Shown: positions 1 to 6,830 of the stretch, one piece after another
Layout: each line of letters opens with the position of its first letter
Position numbering within the stretch: the first letter of the stretch is position 1
From: JADLHS01 sp044225555
GTDB taxonomy: Bacteria; Verrucomicrobiota; Verrucomicrobiia; Limisphaerales; JADLHS01
Assembly: GCA_044225555.1 (NCBI GenBank)
Contig: JBGAIM010000009.1
Location: forward strand, 1-64,000
DNA length: 64,000 bases
Reading direction: 5' to 3'
Program-made: the position numbers and the translations under genes
The notes under the pieces: generated by a model
The model's database searches: none
What the model was told of the DNA's origin: nothing
The model's input: the letters and a program-made list of their open reading frames with translations, nothing else

Positions 1-2
1 CG

Positions 3-128
3 ACCCCGCCCGTCGGCACGTACTGGGTCGGCTGGTATGATGGTATCGACGAGTCGCCATTGCTCGTTGCTCAGATCCATCCACCCACATTGTACGTTAT
101 CGATAAAAGTACAAGAACATATTTATGA
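3..128 (+). CDS. C-terminal end of an unknown protein (partial)
   Basis: An open frame enters from the left edge and encodes about 41 residues ending VIDKSTRTYL before TGA. Its composition is protein-like (YWVGWYDG, PLLVAQIHPP). The stop overlaps the ATG of the next small frame in an ATGA arrangement, which supports both as translated and co-transcribed. No family can be named from this fragment. Confidence 0.45.
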   Translation, partial: TPPVGTYWVGWYDGIDESPLLVAQIHPPTLYVIDKSTRTYL

Positions 129-283
129 GATGGCTTCTAGGGATTGCCAGCACTACGAACTGGCCCCCCAACGGTGAAGTTTGGTGGACATATCGCCGGG
201 GTCTTTCCATCCGCTATTTGTCCGTCACGTTCGATAATATGGGAAAGCTTCAAGACTATGCAGTTGATCAAGATAGGCTTTAG
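125..283 (+). CDS. Small protein, BamE/SmpA-like strand pattern
   Basis: A 52-residue frame starts with ATG overlapping the upstream stop (ATGA). It reads as a compact beta-rich unit: G-I-A-S-T-T-N-W-P-P-N-G-E-V-W-W-T-Y, then LSIRYLSVTFDNMGKLQDY. The order small-residue turn, aromatic strand, L-x-V-x-F-D-x-x-G-K-L resembles the second half of BamE/SmpA-type or short lipoprotein domains. There is no signal peptide in this frame, so it may be the tail of a protein split by a frameshift from the frame ending at 128. Function is unknown. Confidence 0.45.
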   Translation: MRWLLGIASTTNWPPNGEVWWTYRRGLSIRYLSVTFDNMGKLQDYAVDQDRL

Positions 284-435
284 AGTTGAGTAATGACACC
301 TTCTGAGGAGGGTGCGAGAACTACGGCGGTCGTCTCTGTCATTTTCCATCAACCACGCAACAGAGTGCGGATTACTGGTGTTCGCACGGTGCTTTTCGCA
401 CTGGCAGGCGCCAGTGAGTTCCGCTTCAATCAGCC

Positions 436-2139
436 ATGCGTAACGTTCAGCAGAAACTCAGCATCGCGCGGGGTGAACGGCCCGCCGAACTCCTCTTCAA
501 GAACGCCCGCGTCGTCAATGTCTTCAGCGGCGAGATTCACCCGACCAACGTGGCGGTCGAGGACGGACGCATCGTAGGCTTCGGCGATTATCGGGCGCGC
601 AAGGTCATCAATCTCCGTGGCGCGTATCTCGCCCCGAGTTTGATTGACGGACATTTTCACGTCGAAAGTTCGATGCTCACCGCGCCGGAGTTCGCGCGCG
701 CCGTCGTGCCGCACGGGACGGGCGCGGTGGTGATTGACCCGCACGAATACGCCAATGTGCTCGGGCTCGACGGCATCCGTTACGTGTTGGAGTCCACAAA
801 GAATCTGCCGGTGGATTTCTTCGTGATGCTGCCGAGTTGTGTTCCGGCCACGCATCTGGAAACCGCTGGCGCGCGCATCACGGCGGACGATTTGCGATTG
901 ATGATCGGCGACGACCGCGTGGCCGGCGTGGCGGAGTTGATGAATTATCCCGGCGTGTTCCTCGGCGCGAAGAGCGAGCTGGCCAAGATCGAGGCGGGCA
1001 AGGGCAAGTGCATTGACGGTCATGCGCCCGGCTTGCGCGGGAAAAATCTAAACGCCTACGCATTGGCCGGCGTGCGGTCGGATCACGAGTCCACTGAACT
1101 CGACGAGGCGCGGGAGAAGTTGCGGCTGGGGATGCACATCCTGCTGCGCGAGGGCAGCACGGAACGCAACCTGTCGCACCTGTTGCCGCTCATCAACGCG
1201 CACAACTCCGGCAACTGCTCCTTCGCCACCGACGACAAGCTGGCGGGCGATCTGGTGAACGAGGGACACATTGACCATGCGGTGCGGAAGGCGATCAAAG
1301 GTGGCGTGCCGCCGATTGCCGCACTGCAAATTGCTTCGCTCAATACGGCGCGGCACTATCGGCTGCACAATCTCGGCGCGATTGCGCCGCGTTACTGGGC
1401 GGACTTCATTGTGTTCGACGATTTGAAAAAGTTTCGCGTACGCCAGACGTACAAGAAAGGAGTCCTGGTGGCGGAGAACGGAAAGTATCTGGCCCGGAGC
1501 CCGGCGCGAGTTCCATTACCGCGCAGCACGATGAATTTGCGCTACCAGCCGGCGGACTTGCTGGTGAAAGCGGCCCCCAGGAAAATTCGCGTTATTGAGA
1601 TCGTTCCGAATCAGATCGTGACCAAGGAGCGAATTGAATCGCCCAAACTCGAAGGCGGGCAGGTTGTAGCTGACACCCAGCGCGACATTCTGAAGCTGGT
1701 CGTCATCGAGCGCCATCGCGCGACCGGCAACGTGGGCGTGGGTTTTGTGCGCGGATTCAAGCTCAAGCGCGGTGCGCTCGGCTCCACCGTGGCGCACGAC
1801 GCGCACAACGTCGTCGTGGCCGGGACGAATGATGCCGACATTCTGCGCGTGATTCAGGAATTGGAAAAACTCCAAGGCGGTCAGGTGGCGGTAGCCAATG
1901 GCAAAGTGACGGCAGCGCTGGGTTTGCCCGTGGCGGGATTAGTCTCCGACAAGCCACTCGCGGAAGTGATACGGCGGATTGATGAGTTGAACAAAGCGGC
2001 GAAGGCGATGGGCTGTGGGCTGGTCGCGCCATTTATGACGTTGTCGTTCCTCAGCCTGTCGCCAATTCCCGAGTTGAAGCTGACGGATCAAGGATTGATT
2101 GACGCCGTCAATTTGCGGAAGACCAGCCTGTTTGTCTGA
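436..2139 (+). CDS. ade: Adenine deaminase
   Basis: This is a 567-residue amidohydrolase-superfamily enzyme that hydrolyses adenine to hypoxanthine and ammonia in purine salvage. The N-terminal beta domain leads into the TIM barrel through DGHFHVESSM (residues 71-80), whose His-x-His pair is the metal ligand of the family. Further family signatures are VIDPHEYANVLG, the DGHAPG turn near residue 195, and SFATDD near 262, which carries the catalytic-site Asp. The C-terminal adenine-deaminase domain (GFVRGFKLKRGALGSTVAHD, then MTLSFLSLSPIPELKLTDQG) is present, so the gene is full length. A TTCAAT -10-like hexamer lies 5 bp before the ATG, but no good -35 is seen. Confidence 0.93.
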   Translation: MRNVQQKLSIARGERPAELLFKNARVVNVFSGEIHPTNVAVEDGRIVGFGDYRARKVINLRGAYLAPSLIDGHFHVESSMLTAPEFARAVVPHGTGAVVIDPHEYANVLGLDGIRYVLESTKNLPVDFFVMLPSCVPATHLETAGARITADDLRLMIGDDRVAGVAELMNYPGVFLGAKSELAKIEAGKGKCIDGHAPGLRGKNLNAYALAGVRSDHESTELDEAREKLRLGMHILLREGSTERNLSHLLPLINAHNSGNCSFATDDKLAGDLVNEGHIDHAVRKAIKGGVPPIAALQIASLNTARHYRLHNLGAIAPRYWADFIVFDDLKKFRVRQTYKKGVLVAENGKYLARSPARVPLPRSTMNLRYQPADLLVKAAPRKIRVIEIVPNQIVTKERIESPKLEGGQVVADTQRDILKLVVIERHRATGNVGVGFVRGFKLKRGALGSTVAHDAHNVVVAGTNDADILRVIQELEKLQGGQVAVANGKVTAALGLPVAGLVSDKPLAEVIRRIDELNKAAKAMGCGLVAPFMTLSFLSLSPIPELKLTDQGLIDAVNLRKTSLFV

Positions 2140-2148
2140 CGCGGCGAT

Positions 2149-2349
2149 TCAACGCGGCGGGCGATACATGAAATACATGATGGCCGCCAGGATGGCCGAA
2201 ACCACCACCCCCACGACGATGGCCGATTTGAGGATGAACTTTTGTTTGCGCCGGTAACTGCTGCCGCCCTGTCCGGGCAGGAGATAGAACCGCTCCTTTT
2301 CATCTTTAGGGCGGTGGCGATGCGATTTCCTGGCGGAAAAGACGGACAT
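2149..2349 (-). CDS. Small single-pass membrane protein
   Basis: This 66-residue protein starts at MSVFSARKSHRHRPKDEKER. It has a strongly basic N-terminal half (likely cytoplasmic) and one hydrophobic helix, FILKSAIVVGVVVSAILAA, near residues 41-61, ending YFMYRPPR. The frame stays open further upstream, but that extension reads through tRNA-Gly, so the ATG at 2349 is the sensible start. It lies 24 bp downstream of the tRNA on the same strand and may be transcribed with it. Function is unknown. Confidence 0.6.
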   Translation of the reverse strand: MSVFSARKSHRHRPKDEKERFYLLPGQGGSSYRRKQKFILKSAIVVGVVVSAILAAIMYFMYRPPR

Positions 2350-2373
2350 CTCGTTCGGAACTGTTTCTGAAAT

Positions 2374-2447
2374 TGGAGCGGGTGAAGGGAATCGAACCCT
2401 CGTCTCAGCCTTGGGAAGGCCACATTCTACCATTGAACCACACCCGC
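2374..2447 (-). tRNA. tRNA-Gly(CCC)
   Basis: The minus strand folds as a complete cloverleaf. The acceptor GCGGGTG pairs with CACCCGC, the D arm is GTTC/GAAT, the anticodon stem is TGGCC/GGCTG with loop TTCCCAA (anticodon CCC), and the T arm is GAGGG-TTCGATT-CCCTT. The 3' CCA is encoded. It reads Gly GGG codons. Confidence 0.95.
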
Positions 2448-2459
2448 CATCGGGGAAGG

Positions 2460-2488
2460 TATTTAGCAAAGATTGGTCAGCCGTGCAA
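2460..2488 (-). promoter_or_regulatory. Possible promoter of tRNA-Gly
   Basis: On the minus strand TTGCAC (2483-2488) is followed after 17 bp by TAAATA (2460-2465), about 12 bp before the tRNA 5' end. Spacing and position suit a tRNA promoter, but both hexamers are only partial matches. Confidence 0.35.
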
Positions 2489-2578
2489 TACATTTGCCGC
2501 GCTCCAGCGGCCCGCGCCTGAATGGAAAGTTGCACCATTGCGTCCAGACACTACATTCCGGCTCGAAGTACTCGACGC

Positions 2579-3898
2579 ATGAACATTGTGCAATTGACCC
2601 CCGGCGCGGGCGGCATGTTTTGTGGAAATTGTTTCCACGACAACGCCCTCGTCGCGGCGTTGCGCGGCTTGGGTCACGACGCCCTCATGCTGCCGCTCTA
2701 TCTGCCCATCAACGTGGACGAAGACGACCAGAGCGCGGGGCAACCGATCTTTTTTGGCGGCGTCAATGTTTACCTGGAACAGAAGTCGGCGTTCTTTCGC
2801 AACGCACCGGGCTGGGTGCATCGTTTGTTGAATTCCCGCCGGTTGCTCGATTGGGCCGCTGGCCGCGCAGTGAAAACCCGCGCGGACGAGGCGGGGGAAT
2901 TGTTGATCTCAATGTTGCGTGGTGAGGCGGGCAATCAGAATCGCGAGATCACGGAACTCATCGCTTGGCTGCGGGACCATCAGAAGCCGGACGTGATCTG
3001 CTTGTCGAATGCGCTGCTCATCGGGATGGCGCGCCGGTTAAGGGCGGAGCTAAATGTGCCCGTAGTGTGCTTCCTACAAGGTGAAGAACCCTATCTCGAT
3101 TCCTTGCCCGAGGCGCAGCGCGGGCCGGCGTGGCGGTTATTGGCCGAACGTGCGGTGGAGGTGGATGCCTGGATTGCGCCGAGCCGCTGGAATGCGGACT
3201 GTTTGAGCAGGCGTTTGAACCTGAAGCCGGAACGGGTGCAGGTGGTTCACAACGGAATCAGTCTGGAAGGATACGAGGTCCAAATCCGAAATCCGAAATC
3301 TGAAATCCAAACCTCGAAAGCGCCGGTGCTCGGTTTTTTTGCACGCATGTGCAAGGACAAGGGACTCGATACGCTCATCGAGGCGTTCATCCATTTGAAG
3401 AATCGCGGGAGCGTGCCGCGCTTGAAGTTGCATATCGGCGGTGGTTGTGGGCCGGGCGATGAGCCGTTTGTGAAGACGCTGCGCGTGCGGCTGGCAGAGG
3501 CGGGTTTCATCGGCGAAGTCAGTTTCAGTCCGAATCTGAGTCGCGTCGAGAAACTGGCGTTTCTGCAATCGCTCACCGTTTTCTCCGTGCCAGCCACGTA
3601 TGGCGAAGCGTTTGGGCTGTATGTGATCGAAGCGCTGGCGGCAGGCGTGCCGGTGGTGCAACCGCGGCATGGTGGTTTTCCCGAGATTATTGCGGCCACG
3701 GGGGGCGGTGTCTTGTGCGAACCCAACGATCCCAAATCACTCGCGGAGGCGTTGGAGCAGCTCTTGTTGAATCCCGGACGTGCTCAGGCATTGGGCGAAG
3801 CCGGACGAAACGCCGTGTCAGAGAATTTCACCGCCGAAGCCATGGCGCAAAGAACTTTGGCCGTATTCGAGCGCGCAATTTCCAGTCGTAAATCGTAA
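2579..3898 (+). CDS. Glycosyltransferase family 4
   Basis: This is a 439-residue GT-B glycosyltransferase. The N-terminal Rossmann half opens with MNIVQLTPGAGGMFCGNC, the GG loop being typical of GT4 enzymes. The C-terminal half has FGLYVIEALAAGVPVVQP, the E-x7-E-type nucleotide-sugar site, followed by GGFPEI. The enzyme should transfer a sugar from an activated donor in glycan or lipid synthesis; donor and acceptor cannot be read. The start at 2579 is preferred to an upstream ATG because the fold begins there. Residues about 235-247 (VQIRNPKSEIQTS) are encoded by a heptanucleotide repeat inserted in the linker between the two halves. The last codons and the stop lie in a second heptad repeat. 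Confidence 0.88.
   Translation: MNIVQLTPGAGGMFCGNCFHDNALVAALRGLGHDALMLPLYLPINVDEDDQSAGQPIFFGGVNVYLEQKSAFFRNAPGWVHRLLNSRRLLDWAAGRAVKTRADEAGELLISMLRGEAGNQNREITELIAWLRDHQKPDVICLSNALLIGMARRLRAELNVPVVCFLQGEEPYLDSLPEAQRGPAWRLLAERAVEVDAWIAPSRWNADCLSRRLNLKPERVQVVHNGISLEGYEVQIRNPKSEIQTSKAPVLGFFARMCKDKGLDTLIEAFIHLKNRGSVPRLKLHIGGGCGPGDEPFVKTLRVRLAEAGFIGEVSFSPNLSRVEKLAFLQSLTVFSVPATYGEAFGLYVIEALAAGVPVVQPRHGGFPEIIAATGGGVLCEPNDPKSLAEALEQLLLNPGRAQALGEAGRNAVSENFTAEAMAQRTLAVFERAISSRKS
3282..3309 (+). repeat. Heptanucleotide tandem repeat inside GT4 gene
   Basis: Four 7 bp units, AAATCCG, AAATCCG, AAATCTG and AAATCCA, lie head to tail within the glycosyltransferase coding sequence. They encode part of a polar interdomain linker and leave the frame open. 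Confidence 0.85.
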
Positions 3899-3914
3899 AT
3901 CGTAAATCTAAAAT
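3887..3914 (+). repeat. Heptanucleotide repeat forming a stop and a -10
   Basis: Three units of CGTAAAT (3887-3907) are followed by CTAAAAT. The repeat supplies the GT4 stop codon (TAA at 3896-3898) and ends in TAAAAT (3909-3914), a near-consensus -10 hexamer exactly 6 bp before the ATG of the thioesterase gene. Confidence 0.8.
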
Positions 3915-3920
3915 CCCGGC
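3909..3920 (+). promoter_or_regulatory. -10 element, leaderless start of thioesterase gene
   Basis: TAAAAT (5 of 6 to TATAAT) is followed by 6 bp and then ATG at 3921, so the predicted transcript start is the A of the start codon. No clear -35 is visible, because the upstream positions are heptad repeat. Confidence 0.45.
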
Positions 3921-4361
3921 ATGGCTTACCAGTTCAAGATTCGCCGCATCGTGGAATTTAGCGACACGGACATGGCGGGCATCGTCCACCACGCGGTTTA
4001 CTATCGCTACATGGAGGCGGCGGAACATGCGTTCTTCCGCTCGTTGGGAATGACGGTCGCGCCACCCAAGACCATGGCTTCGGTGGGTTGGCCGCGCGTG
4101 CATACGGAGGCGGACTTTTCCGCGCCCTTGCGATTCGAGGACGAGGTGGAGATTCAGCTACTCGTGGCGGAGAAGAAATCCAAGGCGCTGACGTATGCGT
4201 TCCGATTGCGCAAGCTGAATGCTCCTGAGCCAACCGAGGTGGCGCGAGGCAAGATCACCGTGGTATGCATCAAACTGGTGGATGGACAAATGAAGGCAAC
4301 GCACATCCCGAAGTCCATCGCGGACAAGATTCAAGTGGCGCCGGCCCGGCTGCTCAAATGA
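3921..4361 (+). CDS. Acyl-CoA thioesterase, YbgC/4HBT hotdog family
   Basis: This 146-residue single hotdog domain hydrolyses acyl-CoA thioesters in the cytoplasm. The signature FSDTDMAGIVHHAVYYRYMEAAEH (residues 13-36) contains the Asp-x2-x-V-H-H region of YbgC/FadM-type enzymes, in which the Asp is catalytic. The second half (PLRFEDEVEIQLLVAEK, then GKITVVCI) forms the beta sheet. The length is typical. The start is fixed by a -10 hexamer 6 bp upstream. YbgC homologues often sit with tol-pal genes; that is not the case here, so the substrate is open. Confidence 0.85.
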   Translation: MAYQFKIRRIVEFSDTDMAGIVHHAVYYRYMEAAEHAFFRSLGMTVAPPKTMASVGWPRVHTEADFSAPLRFEDEVEIQLLVAEKKSKALTYAFRLRKLNAPEPTEVARGKITVVCIKLVDGQMKATHIPKSIADKIQVAPARLLK

Positions 4362-4380
4362 TTGTCGTCGTCGCGCCGAT

Positions 4381-4785
4381 TCAATTCACCGGTTGTGGCA
4401 AGGTTCGCCACGAATCCACCGCGCCGTTGACGAAGATGATTTCCGCCCGGACATACGTGCGAGGTTGGTAATCGATTTGAGGAACACGCTGGTAGCGATA
4501 CCAATAACGGGTTTCCTCCATCCAGCCGCCGGTATAAATCCAAGTGGTGCTCAGTCCCTGGCTGTCTTCCAGTTGGAGCACTTGCGCCGGTTTGCCCCAG
4601 GCGATGTAAACGGCGTCCTGACTCATACCACGCCGGATTTGTCCGGCTGACACCAGGTCTTTGAACTCCGGCGAAAGCGTGGCATAACCCGCCGCCCGTT
4701 CCTTTTTTCGGGACTCAATGGAACTCGTAGCGCAACCGGTCAGCAGGAGGCAGATGGATAGGAGAAGGAAGGAAACAGACTTCAC
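4381..4785 (-). CDS. Small lipoprotein, SmpA/BamE-like
   Basis: This 134-residue protein begins (GTG start) with a lipoprotein signal, SFLLLSICLLLTGC; the lipobox Cys is residue 18. The mature part has SAGQIRRGMSQDAVYIAWGKP, the helix-turn pattern (G-M-x-x-x-x-V-x-x-x-W-G-x-P) of SmpA/OmlA-type domains, followed by strands WIYTGGW and YQPRTYVRAEIIFVNGAV. It is likely anchored in the outer or inner membrane facing the periplasm. The BamE role is only suggested by fold pattern. It is convergent with the thioesterase gene, and its 5' end lies about 100 bp from the divergent gene at 4886. Confidence 0.7.
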   Translation of the reverse strand: MKSVSFLLLSICLLLTGCATSSIESRKKERAAGYATLSPEFKDLVSAGQIRRGMSQDAVYIAWGKPAQVLQLEDSQGLSTTWIYTGGWMEETRYWYRYQRVPQIDYQPRTYVRAEIIFVNGAVDSWRTLPQPVN

Positions 4786-4850
4786 GATGAACTGACGAAG
4801 GGCTGGTAAAGCTATTCACGGCAGGGCCAAAGTTTTCCGGGATAAACAAA

Positions 4851-4879
4851 TTGCTGGAAAGTAGCAGCACAGCTAAAGT
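4851..4879 (+). promoter_or_regulatory. Leaderless promoter of the DMT-like gene
   Basis: TTGCTG (4851-4856), 17 bp, TAAAGT (4874-4879), then 6 bp to ATG 4886. No ribosome binding site lies before the ATG, and the predicted +1 is the start codon. Confidence 0.55.
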
Positions 4880-4885
4880 CGCCGC

Positions 4886-5440
4886 ATGAATTGGATCACC
4901 TACGCATTGCTCACCGTTGCCTCGTGGGGCGTCTATGGCGTGCTGTTGCACAAAGGACGCAGTAACATGCCGATGGGGCCGGAAGCGGGGAACGCGGGTC
5001 TCAAGGCATTTCTCTTTGTTTGCATCGCTTACGCGCTGATCGGCCTGGCCGCGCTTGCGGTGTTGAAGTTGCGCGGCACCAACTGGAGTTTCGGTAACGG
5101 CGGAATTACCTGGAGTCTTATCGCGGGCGGAGCAGGGGCCATTGGTGCTTTTACTTTGGTGCTGGCATTGGGCGCGGCGGCGCAGATTTACAAAGGCGCG
5201 GCGGCGGCCGCAGTGATGCCGATTGTTTTTGGCGGCGCACCCATCGTGAACACCATTGTGGCCATGGCTGTGCATCCGCCGGAGGGAGGATTGAAAAACC
5301 TGCCGCTGCCATTCCTGCTGGGTTGCGTGCTGGCGGCAACCGGGGCTTTCATGGTCGCCAAGTTTGCGCCATCGAACACCGGCACGGCACCAACCCCCGC
5401 GGCTGCTCACCCAGCTCCGACCGTTCCCGCCTCCAAATAA
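4886..5440 (+). CDS. DMT/EamA-like membrane protein
   Basis: A 184-residue integral membrane protein with about five hydrophobic segments: WITYALLTVASWGVYGVLL, LKAFLFVCIAYALIGLAALAV, WSLIAGGAGAIGAFTLVLALG, AAVMPIVFGGAPIVNTIVAMA and PFLLGCVLAATGAFMVA. The helix-rich small-residue packing and the P-x3-G-x2-P-x-x-N motif resemble one half of a drug/metabolite-transporter (EamA) protein. The C-terminus is an Ala/Pro/Thr tail. A half-size DMT protein would act as a dimer. Substrate unknown. Confidence 0.65.
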   Translation: MNWITYALLTVASWGVYGVLLHKGRSNMPMGPEAGNAGLKAFLFVCIAYALIGLAALAVLKLRGTNWSFGNGGITWSLIAGGAGAIGAFTLVLALGAAAQIYKGAAAAAVMPIVFGGAPIVNTIVAMAVHPPEGGLKNLPLPFLLGCVLAATGAFMVAKFAPSNTGTAPTPAAAHPAPTVPASK

Positions 5441-5447
5441 TCAGCCC

Positions 5448-6746
5448 ATGGCCAGCAGCGTGTATCCCGACCGCGCGGCCATCGAGTCCGCCCAATTGGA
5501 ACAACTGCGCGAACTGGCTGCCGAGTTGATTCCAGCCAACAAGTTTTACACGCAAAAACTGGAAGCGGTGGGCGTCGGCTTTGACGTTGCCTCGCTGGCG
5601 GATTTCTCCAAGCGGTTTCCATTCACCACCAAGTCAGAACTGGTCGCGGATCAATTGGCACATCCACCGTTCGGCACGAACCAGACGTATCCGCTCAATC
5701 GTTACCCGCGCTACCACCAGACCAGCGGCACCAGCGGCACCCCGTTGCGCTGGCTGGACACGCCGGAGAACTGGGAAAGCATGATGGAGAATTGGGCGGA
5801 GATTTTCGGTGCCGCGGGAGTCGCTGCCGGAGATCGCATCATGTTTGCGTTTTCTTTTGGGCCATTCATCGGCTTCTGGCTGGCATTCGAAACGGCGGCG
5901 CGCCTTGGTTGTTTGTGTCTGCCGGGCGGCGGATTGAGCAGTGCCGCACGGTTACGGATGATGCGGGACAACCACGCCAACGTTCTCTGCTGCACGCCGA
6001 CATATGCGATTCGGCTGGCGGAGGTGGCCGCGACTGAAAAGATCGAATCCAAAACGCTTGGGGTCAAAACCATCATTGTGGCGGGCGAACCTGGCGGCAG
6101 TATTCCGGCTGCACGCGCGAAATTGGAATCGCTCTGGCCCGGCGCACGGGTCTTTGATCATCACGGCATGACGGAAGTTGGGCCGGTGACATTTGAATGC
6201 CCGAAACAGCCCGGCGTGTTGCACGTGATCGAGTCTGCGTATTATGCCGAGGTGATGGATCCCGCTACCGGCCAGCCGGCGCAAAGCGGCGAGTTGATTC
6301 TCACCACTCTCGGTCGGGTCGGATCACCGCTCCTGCGCTATCGGACCGGTGATTTGGTGAAGCTAGGCGCTCGACCCTCGACCCTCGACCCTCAACCTTG
6401 TCTGTGCGGTCGCCACAATCTTGCGTTGGAGGGCGGCATTCTTGGCCGCGTGGATGACATGGTCATCGTGCGCGGCGTGAATGTCTATCCGTCGGCGGTG
6501 GAAGAAATCATCCGCCGCTTTAGCGACGTGGCTGAATACTGCGTTCACGTCAGCGGCGCGGCGGCGCTGGTGGAATTGCGCGTCGAGATCGAGCCGTCGG
6601 ATTTTTGCCGCGATGAAAGCGACCTGGTGGTCGGGGTCCAGCGAGCGCTGGAGACGGCGTTCAATCTGCGCATTCCCGTGGAGGCGGTCGCGCCGGGAGC
6701 GCTGCCGCGATTTGAGATGAAAGCCCGGCGCTGGGTGAAAAGTTGA
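5448..6746 (+). CDS. Phenylacetate-CoA ligase-like adenylating enzyme
   Basis: This 432-residue ANL-superfamily enzyme should activate a carboxylate with ATP, then usually transfer it to CoA. The ATP-loop motif TSGTSGTPLRW lies near residue 90; the adenine/aromatic motif DHHGMTEVGPVTFEC follows near 235; and LRYRTGDLVKLG, then GRVDDMVIVRGVNVYPSAVEEII, mark the C-terminal lid as in PaaK. The ATG at 5448 is 8 bp after the upstream stop. A heptad repeat encodes LGARPSTLDPQP in the loop before the CLCGRH metal-like motif. The acyl substrate cannot be assigned. Confidence 0.82.
   Translation: MASSVYPDRAAIESAQLEQLRELAAELIPANKFYTQKLEAVGVGFDVASLADFSKRFPFTTKSELVADQLAHPPFGTNQTYPLNRYPRYHQTSGTSGTPLRWLDTPENWESMMENWAEIFGAAGVAAGDRIMFAFSFGPFIGFWLAFETAARLGCLCLPGGGLSSAARLRMMRDNHANVLCCTPTYAIRLAEVAATEKIESKTLGVKTIIVAGEPGGSIPAARAKLESLWPGARVFDHHGMTEVGPVTFECPKQPGVLHVIESAYYAEVMDPATGQPAQSGELILTTLGRVGSPLLRYRTGDLVKLGARPSTLDPQPCLCGRHNLALEGGILGRVDDMVIVRGVNVYPSAVEEIIRRFSDVAEYCVHVSGAAALVELRVEIEPSDFCRDESDLVVGVQRALETAFNLRIPVEAVAPGALPRFEMKARRWVKS
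6370..6397 (+). repeat. Heptanucleotide tandem repeat inside ligase gene
   Basis: CTCGACC is repeated three times and followed by CTCAACC, four 7 bp units in a row within the adenylating-enzyme gene. The frame stays open; the block encodes a Ser/Asp/Pro loop at about residues 308-317. Confidence 0.85.
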
Positions 6747-6765
6747 ACCAATTCCAGCGATTGCC

Positions 6766-6795
6766 TTGCTTGAGATGGGCGGGCATCGCTACAGT
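6766..6795 (+). promoter_or_regulatory. Possible promoter of the sugar cluster
   Basis: TTGCTT (6766-6771), 18 bp, TACAGT (6790-6795). The first cluster gene starts 35 bp further on at 6831, so this one would have a leader. It is the only promoter-like match between the ligase stop and the cluster. Confidence 0.4.
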
Positions 6796-6830
6796 GAATT
6801 TCAAATTCCGATGACACGTCTGCTACTGCC

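Noticed and set aside
2350..2538. N-terminal extension of the small membrane protein
   Set aside because: It reads through tRNA-Gly on the same strand; the ATG at 2349 avoids this.
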